Virus record (IMG/VR): IMGVR_UViG_3300031660_000055
Span: 1 to 25,389 of that record
Source: a virus
Strand: one strand, 5' to 3'
Length of the DNA: 25,389 nucleotides
Part shown: positions 5,782 through 12,189 of the stretch, piece after piece
Numbering within the stretch: position 1 is the first letter of the stretch
Layout: each line of letters starts with the position of its first letter
Translations under genes and position numbers: made by a program
Notes under the pieces: model-generated
What the model saw: only the letters and a program-made list of their open reading frames with translations
What the model was told of the DNA's origin: nothing
The model's database searches: none

Positions 5782-5840
5782 GTTTGTTTCGGACTGAAAT
5801 TCTGTGTCCTCGTCAGTGACGTATTAAACGCCAGACAAAC
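5782..5840 (-). ncRNA. Type III hammerhead self-cleaving ribozyme in the leader of the first early gene
   Basis: On the transcribed strand, in order: stem III 5' strand GTTTGT (5840-5835); cleavage C (5834), giving a canonical GUC site; stem I TGGCGT/ACGTCA with loop TTAAT (5833-5817; 6 bp, one G-U); core CTGACGA (5816-5810); stem II GGAC/GTCC with an 11-nt loop (5809-5791); GAA (5790-5788); and stem III 3' strand ACAAAC (5787-5782), pairing 6/6. Every conserved core base is present. Predicted cleavage is between 5834 and 5833, about 81 nt before the start codon of the 124-aa gene. The 3' strand of stem III merges into the CA-rich leader with the ribosome site. Activity is unmeasured, but a chance match this complete is very unlikely. 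Confidence 0.92.
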
Positions 5841-5886
5841 TGCAAGGCTGAGAGTGTTAAGACTAACTCTAATCGCTATCTTGCAG
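5840..5886 (-). other. Hairpin stacked directly on the type III hammerhead
   Basis: CTGCAAG/CTTGCAG form a 7-bp stem enclosing a second AGAGT/ACTCT stem (5851-5870). Its last base pair shares base 5840 with stem III of the ribozyme, so the two helices could compete or stack. A further GAACT/AGTTC hairpin lies at 5946-5961. The whole 5782-5965 leader seems structured. Confidence 0.5.
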
Positions 5887-6028
5887 ACTGGACTAATTAA
5901 GGCTTTTAACCCCCACACACCTTAGAGACTTACTCGCCCAGATTAGAACTATCCGCAGTTCCGTGCCTGTGTGTGGCAGATTGTTTTTGTATGTAGATAA
6001 AAACAAGTAAAAATAAATAACTAATATC

Positions 6029-6056
6029 TATATATACATGCGTTTGCGGATTGCAA
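6029..6056 (-). promoter_or_regulatory. Candidate host sigma-70-type early promoter
   Basis: On the transcribed strand TTGCAA (6056-6051) and TATATA (6034-6029) are separated by 16 bp, each matching 4 of 6 consensus bases. It lies about 190 bp upstream of the type III hammerhead, a sensible position for the first early transcript. In such AT-rich DNA a match like this is weak evidence. Confidence 0.3.
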
Positions 6057-6192
6057 TAGCTAAAATGAAAAAAAAGTAAAATAATTTAAAATAAGCTATA
6101 AAAGCCTTATTATATGCCATTTATAGGATAATATAGGAATATATAGTATTTAATAGGATTATCCCATTAAGGTTTAATATCCTGTAGCGTAT

Positions 6193-6220
6193 CTATTATG
6201 GATATAGCTATTATGGATAT
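6193..6220. repeat. 13-bp direct repeat in AT-rich DNA
   Basis: CTATTATGGATAT occurs at 6193-6205 and 6208-6220, 15 bp apart start to start. It lies at the border between the AT-rich stretch and the GT-rich repeats, a plausible protein-binding or origin element. Confidence 0.6.
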
Positions 6221-6249
6221 GCTTTATTATCATTACTATTATAATATTA

Positions 6250-6540
6250 TTGATGGTGTCTCTGGTGGTGTGCTTGTGGTGTACTTGTGGAGATACTTAG
6301 GAGATACCCTGCGTAGGCTGTGTGTGATACCTGTGTAGATACCTGTGTGTGTTTCTTTTGTTTTCACTAGAATGGGAACTTTTATAATTAAATTGATATG
6401 ACCACTGCCCTGCGTCCTGCCATTGGTGTGGCTGTGCGTGGCTGTGTGTGGCTGTGATACTTAAAGAACTAGGCGTGTGCCTGTGAGTGTGTGCGTATAT
6501 ATAAAGAACTAGGCGTGTGCCTGTGCGTGTGGCTATGTGT
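6250..6540. repeat. GT-rich (CA-rich on the transcribed strand) short-repeat region
   Basis: The region is built of degenerate GT-rich units. A 24-bp direct repeat beginning TAAAGAACTAGGCGTG occurs at 6462-6485 and 6502-6525, exactly 40 bp apart. A 10-bp tandem unit GCTGTGNGTG covers 6431-6456. A GATAC motif recurs around 6288-6340. It lies between the last late gene and the first early gene, where T7-like phages carry their terminal repeat and concatemer junction. A packaging, end-formation or origin role is inferred. Confidence 0.65.
6362..6384 (-). promoter_or_regulatory. Putative phage RNA polymerase promoter P2, genome-end region
   Basis: Bases from -17 to -1 on the transcribed strand read TAAAAGTTCCCATTCTA, with +1 G at 6367. 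It differs from P1 at only two of 17 positions. It drives toward the early genes from within the repeat region, in the place of the end promoters T7 uses for replication or concatemer processing. Function inferred from the match. Confidence 0.68.
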
Positions 6541-6741
6541 GAAATAAAAAAACAGACTAGCTGAAGCACATACAATAATAAAAAGAATACGCCCACGCCA
6601 CGCATAAGCAAAGGATATGCTGTCCTTATAGTTAAAAAAAGCCCTTTAAAGCCTTGCTTTCTGTACTTTTCCCACGCTTCCACAGGTTATCGAAGGGGGG
6701 AATTGACGTTCTCTATATATCAAATACCCTTTCATATTTTT

Positions 6742-7164
6742 TTATGAAATATTTCCCATACGCTCAGCCATACGCTTAGCCCTGTTTGGTGTCTGAACTG
6801 CCCACCTACTGTCTAACATCTCCTTACTTGCAGTGACATAGTCACTATCTTGGAGTGCTGAAAGCATACCATGAAACTTAGAAACACCATAGCTACCCAT
6901 CTGGTAACACATTTCAACCACTATATGTCTAGCAGTGTCATGCACATTAGGAGATATCATTAGTAATTCTTCTGAACCTGAAACTGCTCTTGCAAAGTCT
7001 CTTTCAAATAACTTATTCCACCCTGCCATGTCAGTAGGTACTTCTTCGCCCTCTAACATTTTGTGACCAAAGCCACCTGTAAGATGCCCTTCAGTGCAGT
7101 GGTAAGTCTCCATACGGAAGCCTTCTTCTTTCTTAATCTCTGCTTTAGTTTGTTCTATATCCAT
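6742..7164 (-). CDS. GH24-type lysozyme (endolysin) with Cys at the catalytic Asp position
   Basis: A 140-aa muramidase-like protein that should cut the peptidoglycan glycan strand at lysis. The N-terminal EEGFRMETYHCTEGHLTGGF (residues 13-32), then GH, aligns with the T4 lysozyme active site: E14 = T4 E11, T29 = T4 T26, while T4 D20 is replaced by C23. A Cys at this place occurs in other phage GH24 enzymes, and the T4 D20C mutant is known to be active, so the enzyme is probably functional. There is no signal peptide or membrane anchor, so it needs a holin. It overlaps the end of the large terminase by 10 bp, with GGAG 10 nt before the ATG, and is the last late gene. Confidence 0.9.
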   Translation of the reverse strand: MDIEQTKAEIKKEEGFRMETYHCTEGHLTGGFGHKMLEGEEVPTDMAGWNKLFERDFARAVSGSEELLMISPNVHDTARHIVVEMCYQMGSYGVSKFHGMLSALQDSDYVTASKEMLDSRWAVQTPNRAKRMAERMGNIS

Positions 7165-8807
7165 CTTTGTTTTTCTCCTCTAATTCCAGTTGTGTGTTCC
7201 ATAAATCTTTCCAAGTCTTTATCTAACAAGTCTTCTTTGTGTTGATTGTAAGATAATTGTTGGTCTCTATCTAAACGTGTCACCCAATAGTTTGCACAGA
7301 TAGCTAATGCGTCTATAGCATCATCATGTCTAAGTGAACCTTTGTCTCTAGTAAGTCTTGTCATCTGTCTAAACAACTGATGGTCAGGCTCATTCTTAAA
7401 GTCTTCTTTAATTAGTAAATCATCTATGACTAACCTATGGCTATTCATTAAAGGCTCTAAGGTATCTATAATACGTTTCTCCTTTTGAATATTGTGTCTA
7501 ACTTCCTCAATCTCACATGGGTGTATCTTAGCCATGATAGGTTTAAGTAATTGTGTTGCCATACCGTCACCAAAGTTACTCTCGATAACCACATAGTTGA
7601 CATCATGTTTTCTCGCAATGTGAGATAACTGAGACATGGTATTGTCTGAATATCCACCATCTAACGAGCCAACAGCAGTCAGATATAGCACTCCATGTAA
7701 CATTTTAAGCACAGCGTAAGCTGTTTTGTCCTCACCTCGCCCACTAGGGTCAATCGACATACATGTGCCTTCAAACGGAGTAAATTCTTCACTCATGTGC
7801 ATAGGGGCTACAAAGTAGTCACCTTTAAGTCCTACATTAGGAATATCTGGGTCTATACCTTTCATTTGCTCTGGTGATGAAGCCCACTGTATTTTTGCAG
7901 GTGCATCTTTCCAAGTTGAACAACCTGAAGCTACTATTAAATCATTTAGTTTAAGAGGGTATCTATTTGCGTCAGACAAACTTGTATCTAACATAAATTG
8001 TAAATTAAACCCTGAACGACCATAAGAAGCTAAACGCTCCATCAAATCTACGCCATCAAACCTTTTAGGGTCTGTAGGGTCTCCTTCTTTACCTACGATA
8101 ATGTCAGCAAGTTTATTTCCGTAACCAACTGCTTGTGCTTTAGTTGGTACTAATGCTGTCCATATCTTTGTCTTAAAACCTCTTTCTTCTAATGTATTGT
8201 ACAATGACATTTCATTTTGAGGTGTACCTAGAAATATAATACGTCCTACTTCTGGTTTAATAATTGCATCAAATTCTTTTACAGTTTCACTTAATCTATC
8301 TCTCATAAGTTGCGTTTGGGAGTTATTCGCACTCTCAACGTCATCTGCAATAATCAAATCTGCTCTACTACCTGTTAACTGCCCTGTGATACCCATAGAT
8401 TTAACTGAGGGTGCATGACTGGCTGTAGCAGGTGCAACATCAAAACTAATCTTTGAATGTCTTTGGTTGTCTCTAGGAATTAGATGAGCCAGTAAAGGCA
8501 TCTCTCCAATTAATCTTTGTGTAAATGTACTGAAATCATCAGCCCTACTTTTAGATGCAGATACAACTAATATGTTTCTCTGCGGATTTAATAATAATTG
8601 GTGAACGACAAACGCTGAAGTAATCCAAGATTTACCTACACCTCTAAACGCTTCGATAACTAATCTTTTTTCTTTAGCCTGTAGATAGTCTGCGATATCG
8701 TATTGTATTGGTGTTGGTTCAGGTAAGTTTAAATGCTTCCAACATAAATATAGAAAATTTTTAAAGTTCTTTAATCTATTGTCCATCTGTATCAAACGGT
8801 ATGTCAT
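7155..8807 (-). CDS. terL: Terminase large subunit (TerL)
   Basis: The packaging motor and nuclease, T7 gp19-like, 550 aa from the ATG at 8807. The ATPase domain shows Walker A AFRGVGKS (about residues 53-60) and Walker B DLIIADDVES (about 150-159). The C-terminal RNase H-like nuclease shows SIDPSGRGEDKTAY (Asp near 352), NYVVIESNFGDG (Glu near 408) and RHDDAIDAL (Asp residues near 494-498). FLYLCWKHLNLPEPT near the N-terminus resembles the T7 gp19 start. An in-frame ATG at 8786, overlapping the terS stop by 11 bp, is an equally possible start (543 aa). It cuts concatemers and packs DNA through the portal with TerS. Next comes lysozyme. Confidence 0.95.
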   Translation of the reverse strand: MTYRLIQMDNRLKNFKNFLYLCWKHLNLPEPTPIQYDIADYLQAKEKRLVIEAFRGVGKSWITSAFVVHQLLLNPQRNILVVSASKSRADDFSTFTQRLIGEMPLLAHLIPRDNQRHSKISFDVAPATASHAPSVKSMGITGQLTGSRADLIIADDVESANNSQTQLMRDRLSETVKEFDAIIKPEVGRIIFLGTPQNEMSLYNTLEERGFKTKIWTALVPTKAQAVGYGNKLADIIVGKEGDPTDPKRFDGVDLMERLASYGRSGFNLQFMLDTSLSDANRYPLKLNDLIVASGCSTWKDAPAKIQWASSPEQMKGIDPDIPNVGLKGDYFVAPMHMSEEFTPFEGTCMSIDPSGRGEDKTAYAVLKMLHGVLYLTAVGSLDGGYSDNTMSQLSHIARKHDVNYVVIESNFGDGMATQLLKPIMAKIHPCEIEEVRHNIQKEKRIIDTLEPLMNSHRLVIDDLLIKEDFKNEPDHQLFRQMTRLTRDKGSLRHDDAIDALAICANYWVTRLDRDQQLSYNQHKEDLLDKDLERFMEHTTGIRGEKQRWI

Positions 8808-9036
8808 CAAGAATGTTATCTTCCTTTTTAGTCAAAGGTTCTGTGCTGTAAGTTTTACAAACTTCTAAACACACTTTCATTTCTGATGCCGTTAGTTCGT
8901 CTCCTGATTTTAATTTATTGTATGCGTGAGTTACTAATAACTGTGGCAACTCTTTTATAATATTGGTTAAACTATTGCGGTCTTCCTTGTCGGTTGTACT
9001 TTTTAAAGGTACTTCCTTTGTTTCTTGACTTGGCAT
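8776..9036 (-). CDS. terS: Terminase small subunit (TerS), T7 gp18-like
   Basis: The DNA-recognition subunit of the packaging enzyme, identified by position directly before TerL and by size (86 aa; T7 gp18 has 89). It runs MPSQETKEVPLKSTTDKEDR to DDIPFDTDGQ. A helical centre (LTNIIKELPQLLVTHAYNKL, then ELTASEMKVCLEVCKTY) fits T7-type small terminases. I chose the ATG at 9036 because AAGGA precedes it. An upstream ATG at 9075 would add 13 Lys-rich residues but has no ribosome site. The gene's start overlaps a basic 40-aa ORF in another frame. Confidence 0.8.
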   Translation of the reverse strand: MPSQETKEVPLKSTTDKEDRNSLTNIIKELPQLLVTHAYNKLKSGDELTASEMKVCLEVCKTYSTEPLTKKEDNILDDIPFDTDGQ

Positions 9037-9094
9037 GTTGTCCTTTTCTTTTTTTCGGTTTTTCTCTAGGAACATAAGACTTGGCTGTTTTCAT
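8972..9094 (-). CDS. Small very basic protein (40 aa) overlapping terS
   Basis: The ORF begins MKTAKSYVPREKPKKRKGQH and continues AKSRNKGSTFKKYNRQGRPQ. About 40% of residues are Lys or Arg. Short proteins with a K-R-K-G-x-H-x-K-S-x-N-K pattern and a KKY end are, from memory, common beside terminase genes of marine phages, but I cannot search to confirm it. It begins 3 nt after the stop of the preceding gene, so it is coupled to it, and overlaps terS by 65 bp in another frame. A nucleic-acid-binding role is inferred from charge only. Confidence 0.6.
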   Translation of the reverse strand: MKTAKSYVPREKPKKRKGQHAKSRNKGSTFKKYNRQGRPQ

Positions 9095-9097
9095 GTT

Positions 9098-9394
9098 CTA
9101 CTGAAGAGGATTTTTTGACTGTTCTTTCATCTCTTCAATAAGTAGATTTAATAAGTCTATACTTTTTTTATTAATTGCTATGTCAGTGTGATTGTGTCTT
9201 GTATCAACACTTTCTAGTGCTTTAACTTTTTCTTTAAGTACAGCAACGATAGATAAATCAACTGTTTTAGATGAATTTTCTAACACATCTATCTTAGTCA
9301 TAACTTCACCGTATTTTATAAATCCTGCTCCTATACTTCCTATAAGTCCAATCAGAACTACAATGTTAGTTAAGTTATTCTTTAGTTTATCCAT
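9098..9394 (-). CDS. Membrane-anchored coiled-coil protein, lysis candidate (98 aa)
   Basis: One membrane segment near the N-terminus (NIVVLIGLIGSIGAGF, about residues 11-26) is followed by a charged, predicted coiled-coil C-terminus (residues 35-98, SIVAVLKEKVKALESVDTR). Its place just before the terminase genes corresponds to T7 gene 17.5 (holin), but T7 holin is shorter, so this could equally be a spanin-like or holin-regulating protein. It overlaps the 34-aa gene upstream by 13 bp. Confidence 0.7.
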   Translation of the reverse strand: MDKLKNNLTNIVVLIGLIGSIGAGFIKYGEVMTKIDVLENSSKTVDLSIVAVLKEKVKALESVDTRHNHTDIAINKKSIDLLNLLIEEMKEQSKNPLQ

Positions 9395-9486
9395 GCAATC
9401 ACTATGAGAATTGCTACTGCAATCATAAACGGTTTATGGTCATTCCATAGGTGTATTAATTGTGTCTTAATTATTTTTTTATCCAT
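9382..9486 (-). CDS. Tiny single-span membrane protein (34 aa), holin-like
   Basis: MDKKIIKTQLIHLWNDHKPF is followed by the hydrophobic segment MIAVAILIVIAW (residues 21-32) and IN. It has AAGGG about 9 nt upstream and overlaps both neighbours (8 bp with the gene before, 13 bp with the gene after), the packing seen through the whole cassette, which makes a chance ORF unlikely. Very short single-span proteins can act as pinholins or holin partners; that is a guess from size and location. Confidence 0.62.
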   Translation of the reverse strand: MDKKIIKTQLIHLWNDHKPFMIAVAILIVIAWIN

Positions 9487-10960
9487 TTTGTAATTCCCTT
9501 ATTTCTATTAATAGTTTTTGTTTTTTATAATTAATTTGTTCTAATTTTCTTTCTTTGATAACCAATGGGTCATTTGCTGTGTAAACATCTAGGTTTATAT
9601 CCGCATAGATAAGTCTGTTATCAAGCATGAAATCTTGATTTAGATAAATATTCTTTGGTTTATAAAATTCTATATTTGTGTACGCAACTAACGACACCTC
9701 ATCTTTAAGCATGGCATCTAGTTTAAGTAAGCTCTTAACCTCAAGATTTTTTGAGACATCTTTTACTACAACATCAACTTTATCTAATTTGTCTGATAAA
9801 GAAGCTACTTTAGTTTTCTTTTCTGTTTTTACTTTTTTGGTTTGTATGGCTTTGGTTTGTAAGGTTTTGGTTTCTTTTTCATCTGTTTCCTTTTCCGTTA
9901 TTGTTTTTTTAACTTCTTCTTTTTCTTCAGTTTCTTTTTTAACCATCTGCACTACTTCTTTAGCAATGCTTTCAATAGTTTCTTCTTTTTTAACTTCTTC
10001 AATTACTTTATTAACGACATTAGTATTTACTGGATTTGAAGTTTTAACATAAACCTTCATTTCTTCTGTAAACTCTACTTCGATTTTTGTATTTTCTGGT
10101 ACACCACTCTCATATATTTTCATGGCAATCTTTTCTTCTATGCCAGAAATAACGTCCCAGATTTGGTTCTCATTTAAGTCTTTAGTTCCAAGAGCCTCAT
10201 TTATATCTAGTTGTTCTTGCACTGTTAAAGGAGAATAATCTTCTGTTGGAAATTCATAAAGTAACTCAGCACCTAATAAATTTACACCACTCAATGCGGT
10301 AGAACTTAAAGCACTATCATTACCTTGCCATTCCCATTCATAACTATAAGCACCAGTGCCATTATAAATTAGATTGTCATTAAAATGCTTAGAATTATTA
10401 TTGTACCCTGCATCATCTATTCTTGTTGTAGTCATGGTTGCTAGAGTATTCCCATCTTTATCTTTAATAGATTGTTTTAAAATAAAACTATCCATTTCAC
10501 CTTCTTTCGTCCCACAACTGAAAGCACTTGTAGAACTCTCACAATTTTGAATCGAAATACCTGAAGTTAACTGCACTCCTCCGTTGTTTTTCTCAACTGT
10601 ACTTGTGTAGCTAGTCCCTGCATCATCTGTACCAGTAAGGTTTAAAAGTGAACCTGAAGCTGAGACTTTCATGTCTCTCGAACTTTCTAATTCACCATTG
10701 AATGCTTGTCCGCAATTTCCTGAAATTTGTGTTTCACAAGTAATTGTAAACCCATTGTGCGTAGAATTGTTTCCTAAATTACTTGAAGTTGTACTGACAC
10801 CATCAATGTTAAAATTATCTTGTGAAGATGATGTTGTCCCTGCGTTTGGCAGAATGTTTGTAGTATAAGCTGTATCATTTTCGTCTGTTAATCCTACGGA
10901 ACTAGCGAACCAACTTAACATTAACCAAAGGAATACTCCTAAGACTATGATTATTCTCAT
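9479..10960 (-). CDS. Secreted protein with signal peptide and Lys/Glu-rich coiled region, unknown function (493 aa)
   Basis: The N-terminus MRIIIVLGVFLWLMLSWFAS is a Sec-type signal, probably cleaved near residue 21. Residues 25-240 are Ser/Thr/Asn-rich, probably beta-rich, with paired cysteines (TCETQISGNCG, QNCESSTSAFSCG). Around 310-390 there is a Lys/Glu-rich repeat-like coil (VKKETEEKEEVKKTITEKET). The C-terminal 100 residues are mixed, ending in a helix. A large exported protein is unusual for a podovirus: it should reach the periplasm or outer membrane of the host, not the virion. It overlaps the preceding 60-aa membrane protein by ATGA. I recall similar 'TTNILPNAG' proteins from marine phages without an assigned function. 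Confidence 0.82.
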   Translation of the reverse strand: MRIIIVLGVFLWLMLSWFASSVGLTDENDTAYTTNILPNAGTTSSSQDNFNIDGVSTTSSNLGNNSTHNGFTITCETQISGNCGQAFNGELESSRDMKVSASGSLLNLTGTDDAGTSYTSTVEKNNGGVQLTSGISIQNCESSTSAFSCGTKEGEMDSFILKQSIKDKDGNTLATMTTTRIDDAGYNNNSKHFNDNLIYNGTGAYSYEWEWQGNDSALSSTALSGVNLLGAELLYEFPTEDYSPLTVQEQLDINEALGTKDLNENQIWDVISGIEEKIAMKIYESGVPENTKIEVEFTEEMKVYVKTSNPVNTNVVNKVIEEVKKEETIESIAKEVVQMVKKETEEKEEVKKTITEKETDEKETKTLQTKAIQTKKVKTEKKTKVASLSDKLDKVDVVVKDVSKNLEVKSLLKLDAMLKDEVSLVAYTNIEFYKPKNIYLNQDFMLDNRLIYADINLDVYTANDPLVIKERKLEQINYKKQKLLIEIRELQNG

Positions 10961-11139
10961 TTTATTTTATCCATATGATAATAAATACGACCTATAACTT
11001 TTTCAAACCCCATTAACTCTTGCTGTATCATGTGTACTAAAACTTGGATTTCCACGAGTGTGATTACAACCCATGTGCTAAGTCCCATAAGAATTGTTCC
11101 AAGCAAAGCAATTAATGCTGTGTTTGTTTTTCTGTTCAT
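10957..11139 (-). CDS. Small membrane protein (60 aa)
   Basis: MNRKTNTALIALLGTILMGL continues into one or two hydrophobic stretches (residues 8-36), then an amphipathic C-terminus (GFEKVIGRIYYHMDKIK). It shares one base with the stop of the secreted gene before it (TAATG) and 4 bp (ATGA) with the one after it. It sits between two signal-peptide proteins, so it may assist their export or act in lysis. No family recognised. Confidence 0.72.
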   Translation of the reverse strand: MNRKTNTALIALLGTILMGLSTWVVITLVEIQVLVHMIQQELMGFEKVIGRIYYHMDKIK

Positions 11140-11741
11140 TATCTAACTATGATTGGTTTTAATTTTTTTATTTTAATTGTTTTCTTTTTCTTTTTTTCTA
11201 ACTCCACCCATTTTTTATAGGTAGGCATTTGATAATTATATTTCTCTGCAATTAATTTTAAACTTTCTTTTCCAATTTTCCCATCTGTAGGACATGGAGT
11301 TCCTGCTGATAAAAATGCTTCCCATACTCTTTTATCTTGGCAAAGGATTGCGATTGAAGCAACTTTCATTCCTACATTTCTAAGTGCTGTAGATAAAGCT
11401 ATAAGTTCACATGTTCGGTCAACGTAACTTTTTCCGCCACTCACTCCAATAGAAAATGTTTGAATACCGCCAGACAAAGCCATTGCACAATTATTTGATG
11501 TGTTCATGCTTGGTGCAGAAGATGTATAAGGTGCTGACTTCATGTTTGAAGTAGATGTTGAATTTGTTGTAGATGTTGATGTGCTTCCGCTTTCGTAAGT
11601 TGTTGCACCACCTGTGTAACTTCCTTCTATTGCAGTATTTGAACCACTAGAATTTGTTTGATTTCCAACTGCATTTGCAACTGTAGATGTAATTAAACCT
11701 ATCCACATAATAACTAACGCACTGTAAATTATTCGGTTCAT
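11139..11741 (-). CDS. Secreted Ser/Thr-rich protein with signal peptide, unknown function (200 aa)
   Basis: The N-terminus MNRIIYSALVIMWIGLITST ends in a clear signal-peptidase site VANA-VG (near residue 24). Residues 25-80 are low-complexity Ser/Thr/Gly/Asn. Residues 82-155 form a Cys-containing module (NNCAMALSGGIQTFSIGVSG, then GMKVASIAILCQDKRVWEAF and PCPTDGKIG). The C-terminus is strongly Lys-rich (KKKKKTIKIKKLKPI). I recall the GMKVAxxxxLCQDxRV/PCPxDGKIG pattern from other marine phages, as a conserved protein of unknown function. It starts with an ATGA overlap on a 38-aa gene and shares the cassette with the 493-aa secreted protein. Confidence 0.82.
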   Translation of the reverse strand: MNRIIYSALVIMWIGLITSTVANAVGNQTNSSGSNTAIEGSYTGGATTYESGSTSTSTTNSTSTSNMKSAPYTSSAPSMNTSNNCAMALSGGIQTFSIGVSGGKSYVDRTCELIALSTALRNVGMKVASIAILCQDKRVWEAFLSAGTPCPTDGKIGKESLKLIAEKYNYQMPTYKKWVELEKKKKKTIKIKKLKPIIVR

Positions 11742-11854
11742 TTTTTCTTTTTTTTCTGTTGGTTGATGTCAAAATTCATAACTGCTTCTACTTTTTCATT
11801 TAATCTGTCAAAAAATTCAAATACGGTGATAAAAATTTTATCTATTATTCTCAT
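11738..11854 (-). CDS. Small linked protein (38 aa)
   Basis: MRIIDKIFITVFEFFDRLNE is followed by KVEAVMNFDINQQ and a five-Lys tail. Its ATG overlaps the stop of the gene before it by one base (TAATG) and its TGA overlaps the ATG of the next gene (ATGA). This exact tiling of the stop and start signals supports real, coupled translation. It is an amphipathic helix with a basic tail, possibly membrane-peripheral. Function unknown. Confidence 0.6.
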   Translation of the reverse strand: MRIIDKIFITVFEFFDRLNEKVEAVMNFDINQQKKKKK

Positions 11855-12189
11855 TAATTGCTTTTCTGTATTAAAAAATTTTTAAAATCTATTTCTAATT
11901 GTTTTACTTTATCTTCAAGCCTATCCATCTTGTCATTAGCAACAATGGTATTACCTTTGTTTTTCTCTATGTTTAATAATAAATGATTTTGATTTTCTTG
12001 TATTCTAGCAATGTATGTTTTGAAATTAAAAAGATGAGTATCGTTAATTATTAAAATTGCAGTTTTATTTTTATCAATAGTTTCCGTTAAAGATACTATA
12101 TATCTAACACCTGTAAACGTTCCAACCAAAATAGAAATAACTACAGGTATCATTACAAAATTCTTTTTTAATAATTCTGAAACATTCAT
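11854..12189 (-). CDS. Single-span membrane protein with coiled coil (111 aa)
   Basis: Residues 10-30 (NFVMIPVVISILVGTFTGVR) form one membrane segment. The remainder is a soluble predicted coiled coil (DKMDRLEDKVKQLEIDFKNF). The topology repeats that of the 98-aa protein at 9098-9394. It overlaps the putative holin by ATGA. It may be a holin partner or inhibitor, or a spanin-like protein; not assignable from sequence alone. Confidence 0.75.
   Translation of the reverse strand: MNVSELLKKNFVMIPVVISILVGTFTGVRYIVSLTETIDKNKTAILIINDTHLFNFKTYIARIQENQNHLLLNIEKNKGNTIVANDKMDRLEDKVKQLEIDFKNFLIQKSN

Larger units (their letters stand above)
5887..6240 (-). other. AT-rich gene-free stretch upstream of the early genes
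   Basis: No convincing gene. From about 5990 to 6240 the sequence is very AT-rich, with short repeats of the TATAGGA type. It could hold a replication origin and the host-polymerase promoters for the early genes. A TATAAT box occurs on the transcribed strand near 6110-6115 without a good -35. A hairpin with T-rich flank lies around 6070-6112. Confidence 0.4.

Noticed and set aside
5712-5918. Minus-strand 68-aa ORF across the type III ribozyme
   Set aside because: It runs through the ribozyme and leader hairpins, and its end overlaps the well-supported 124-aa gene in another frame. Only its last 18 codons, from an ATG at the ribosome site, are worth noting as an upstream ORF.
6250-6540. CRISPR array
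   Set aside because: Repeats are short, degenerate and without unique spacers of even length; there are no cas genes.
6297-6683. Minus-strand 128-aa ORF after lysozyme, with a hydrophobic segment near residues 27-48
   Set aside because: It starts with GTG without a ribosome site, and its second half merely translates the CA-rich repeats (HTHRHT, SHAQPH). The first 50 residues could be a small membrane protein, but the evidence is too thin.
8995-9016. A fourth phage promoter (AAAGGTACTT-like) inside terS
   Set aside because: The C/G run is too short and several invariant positions differ; it lies within coding sequence.
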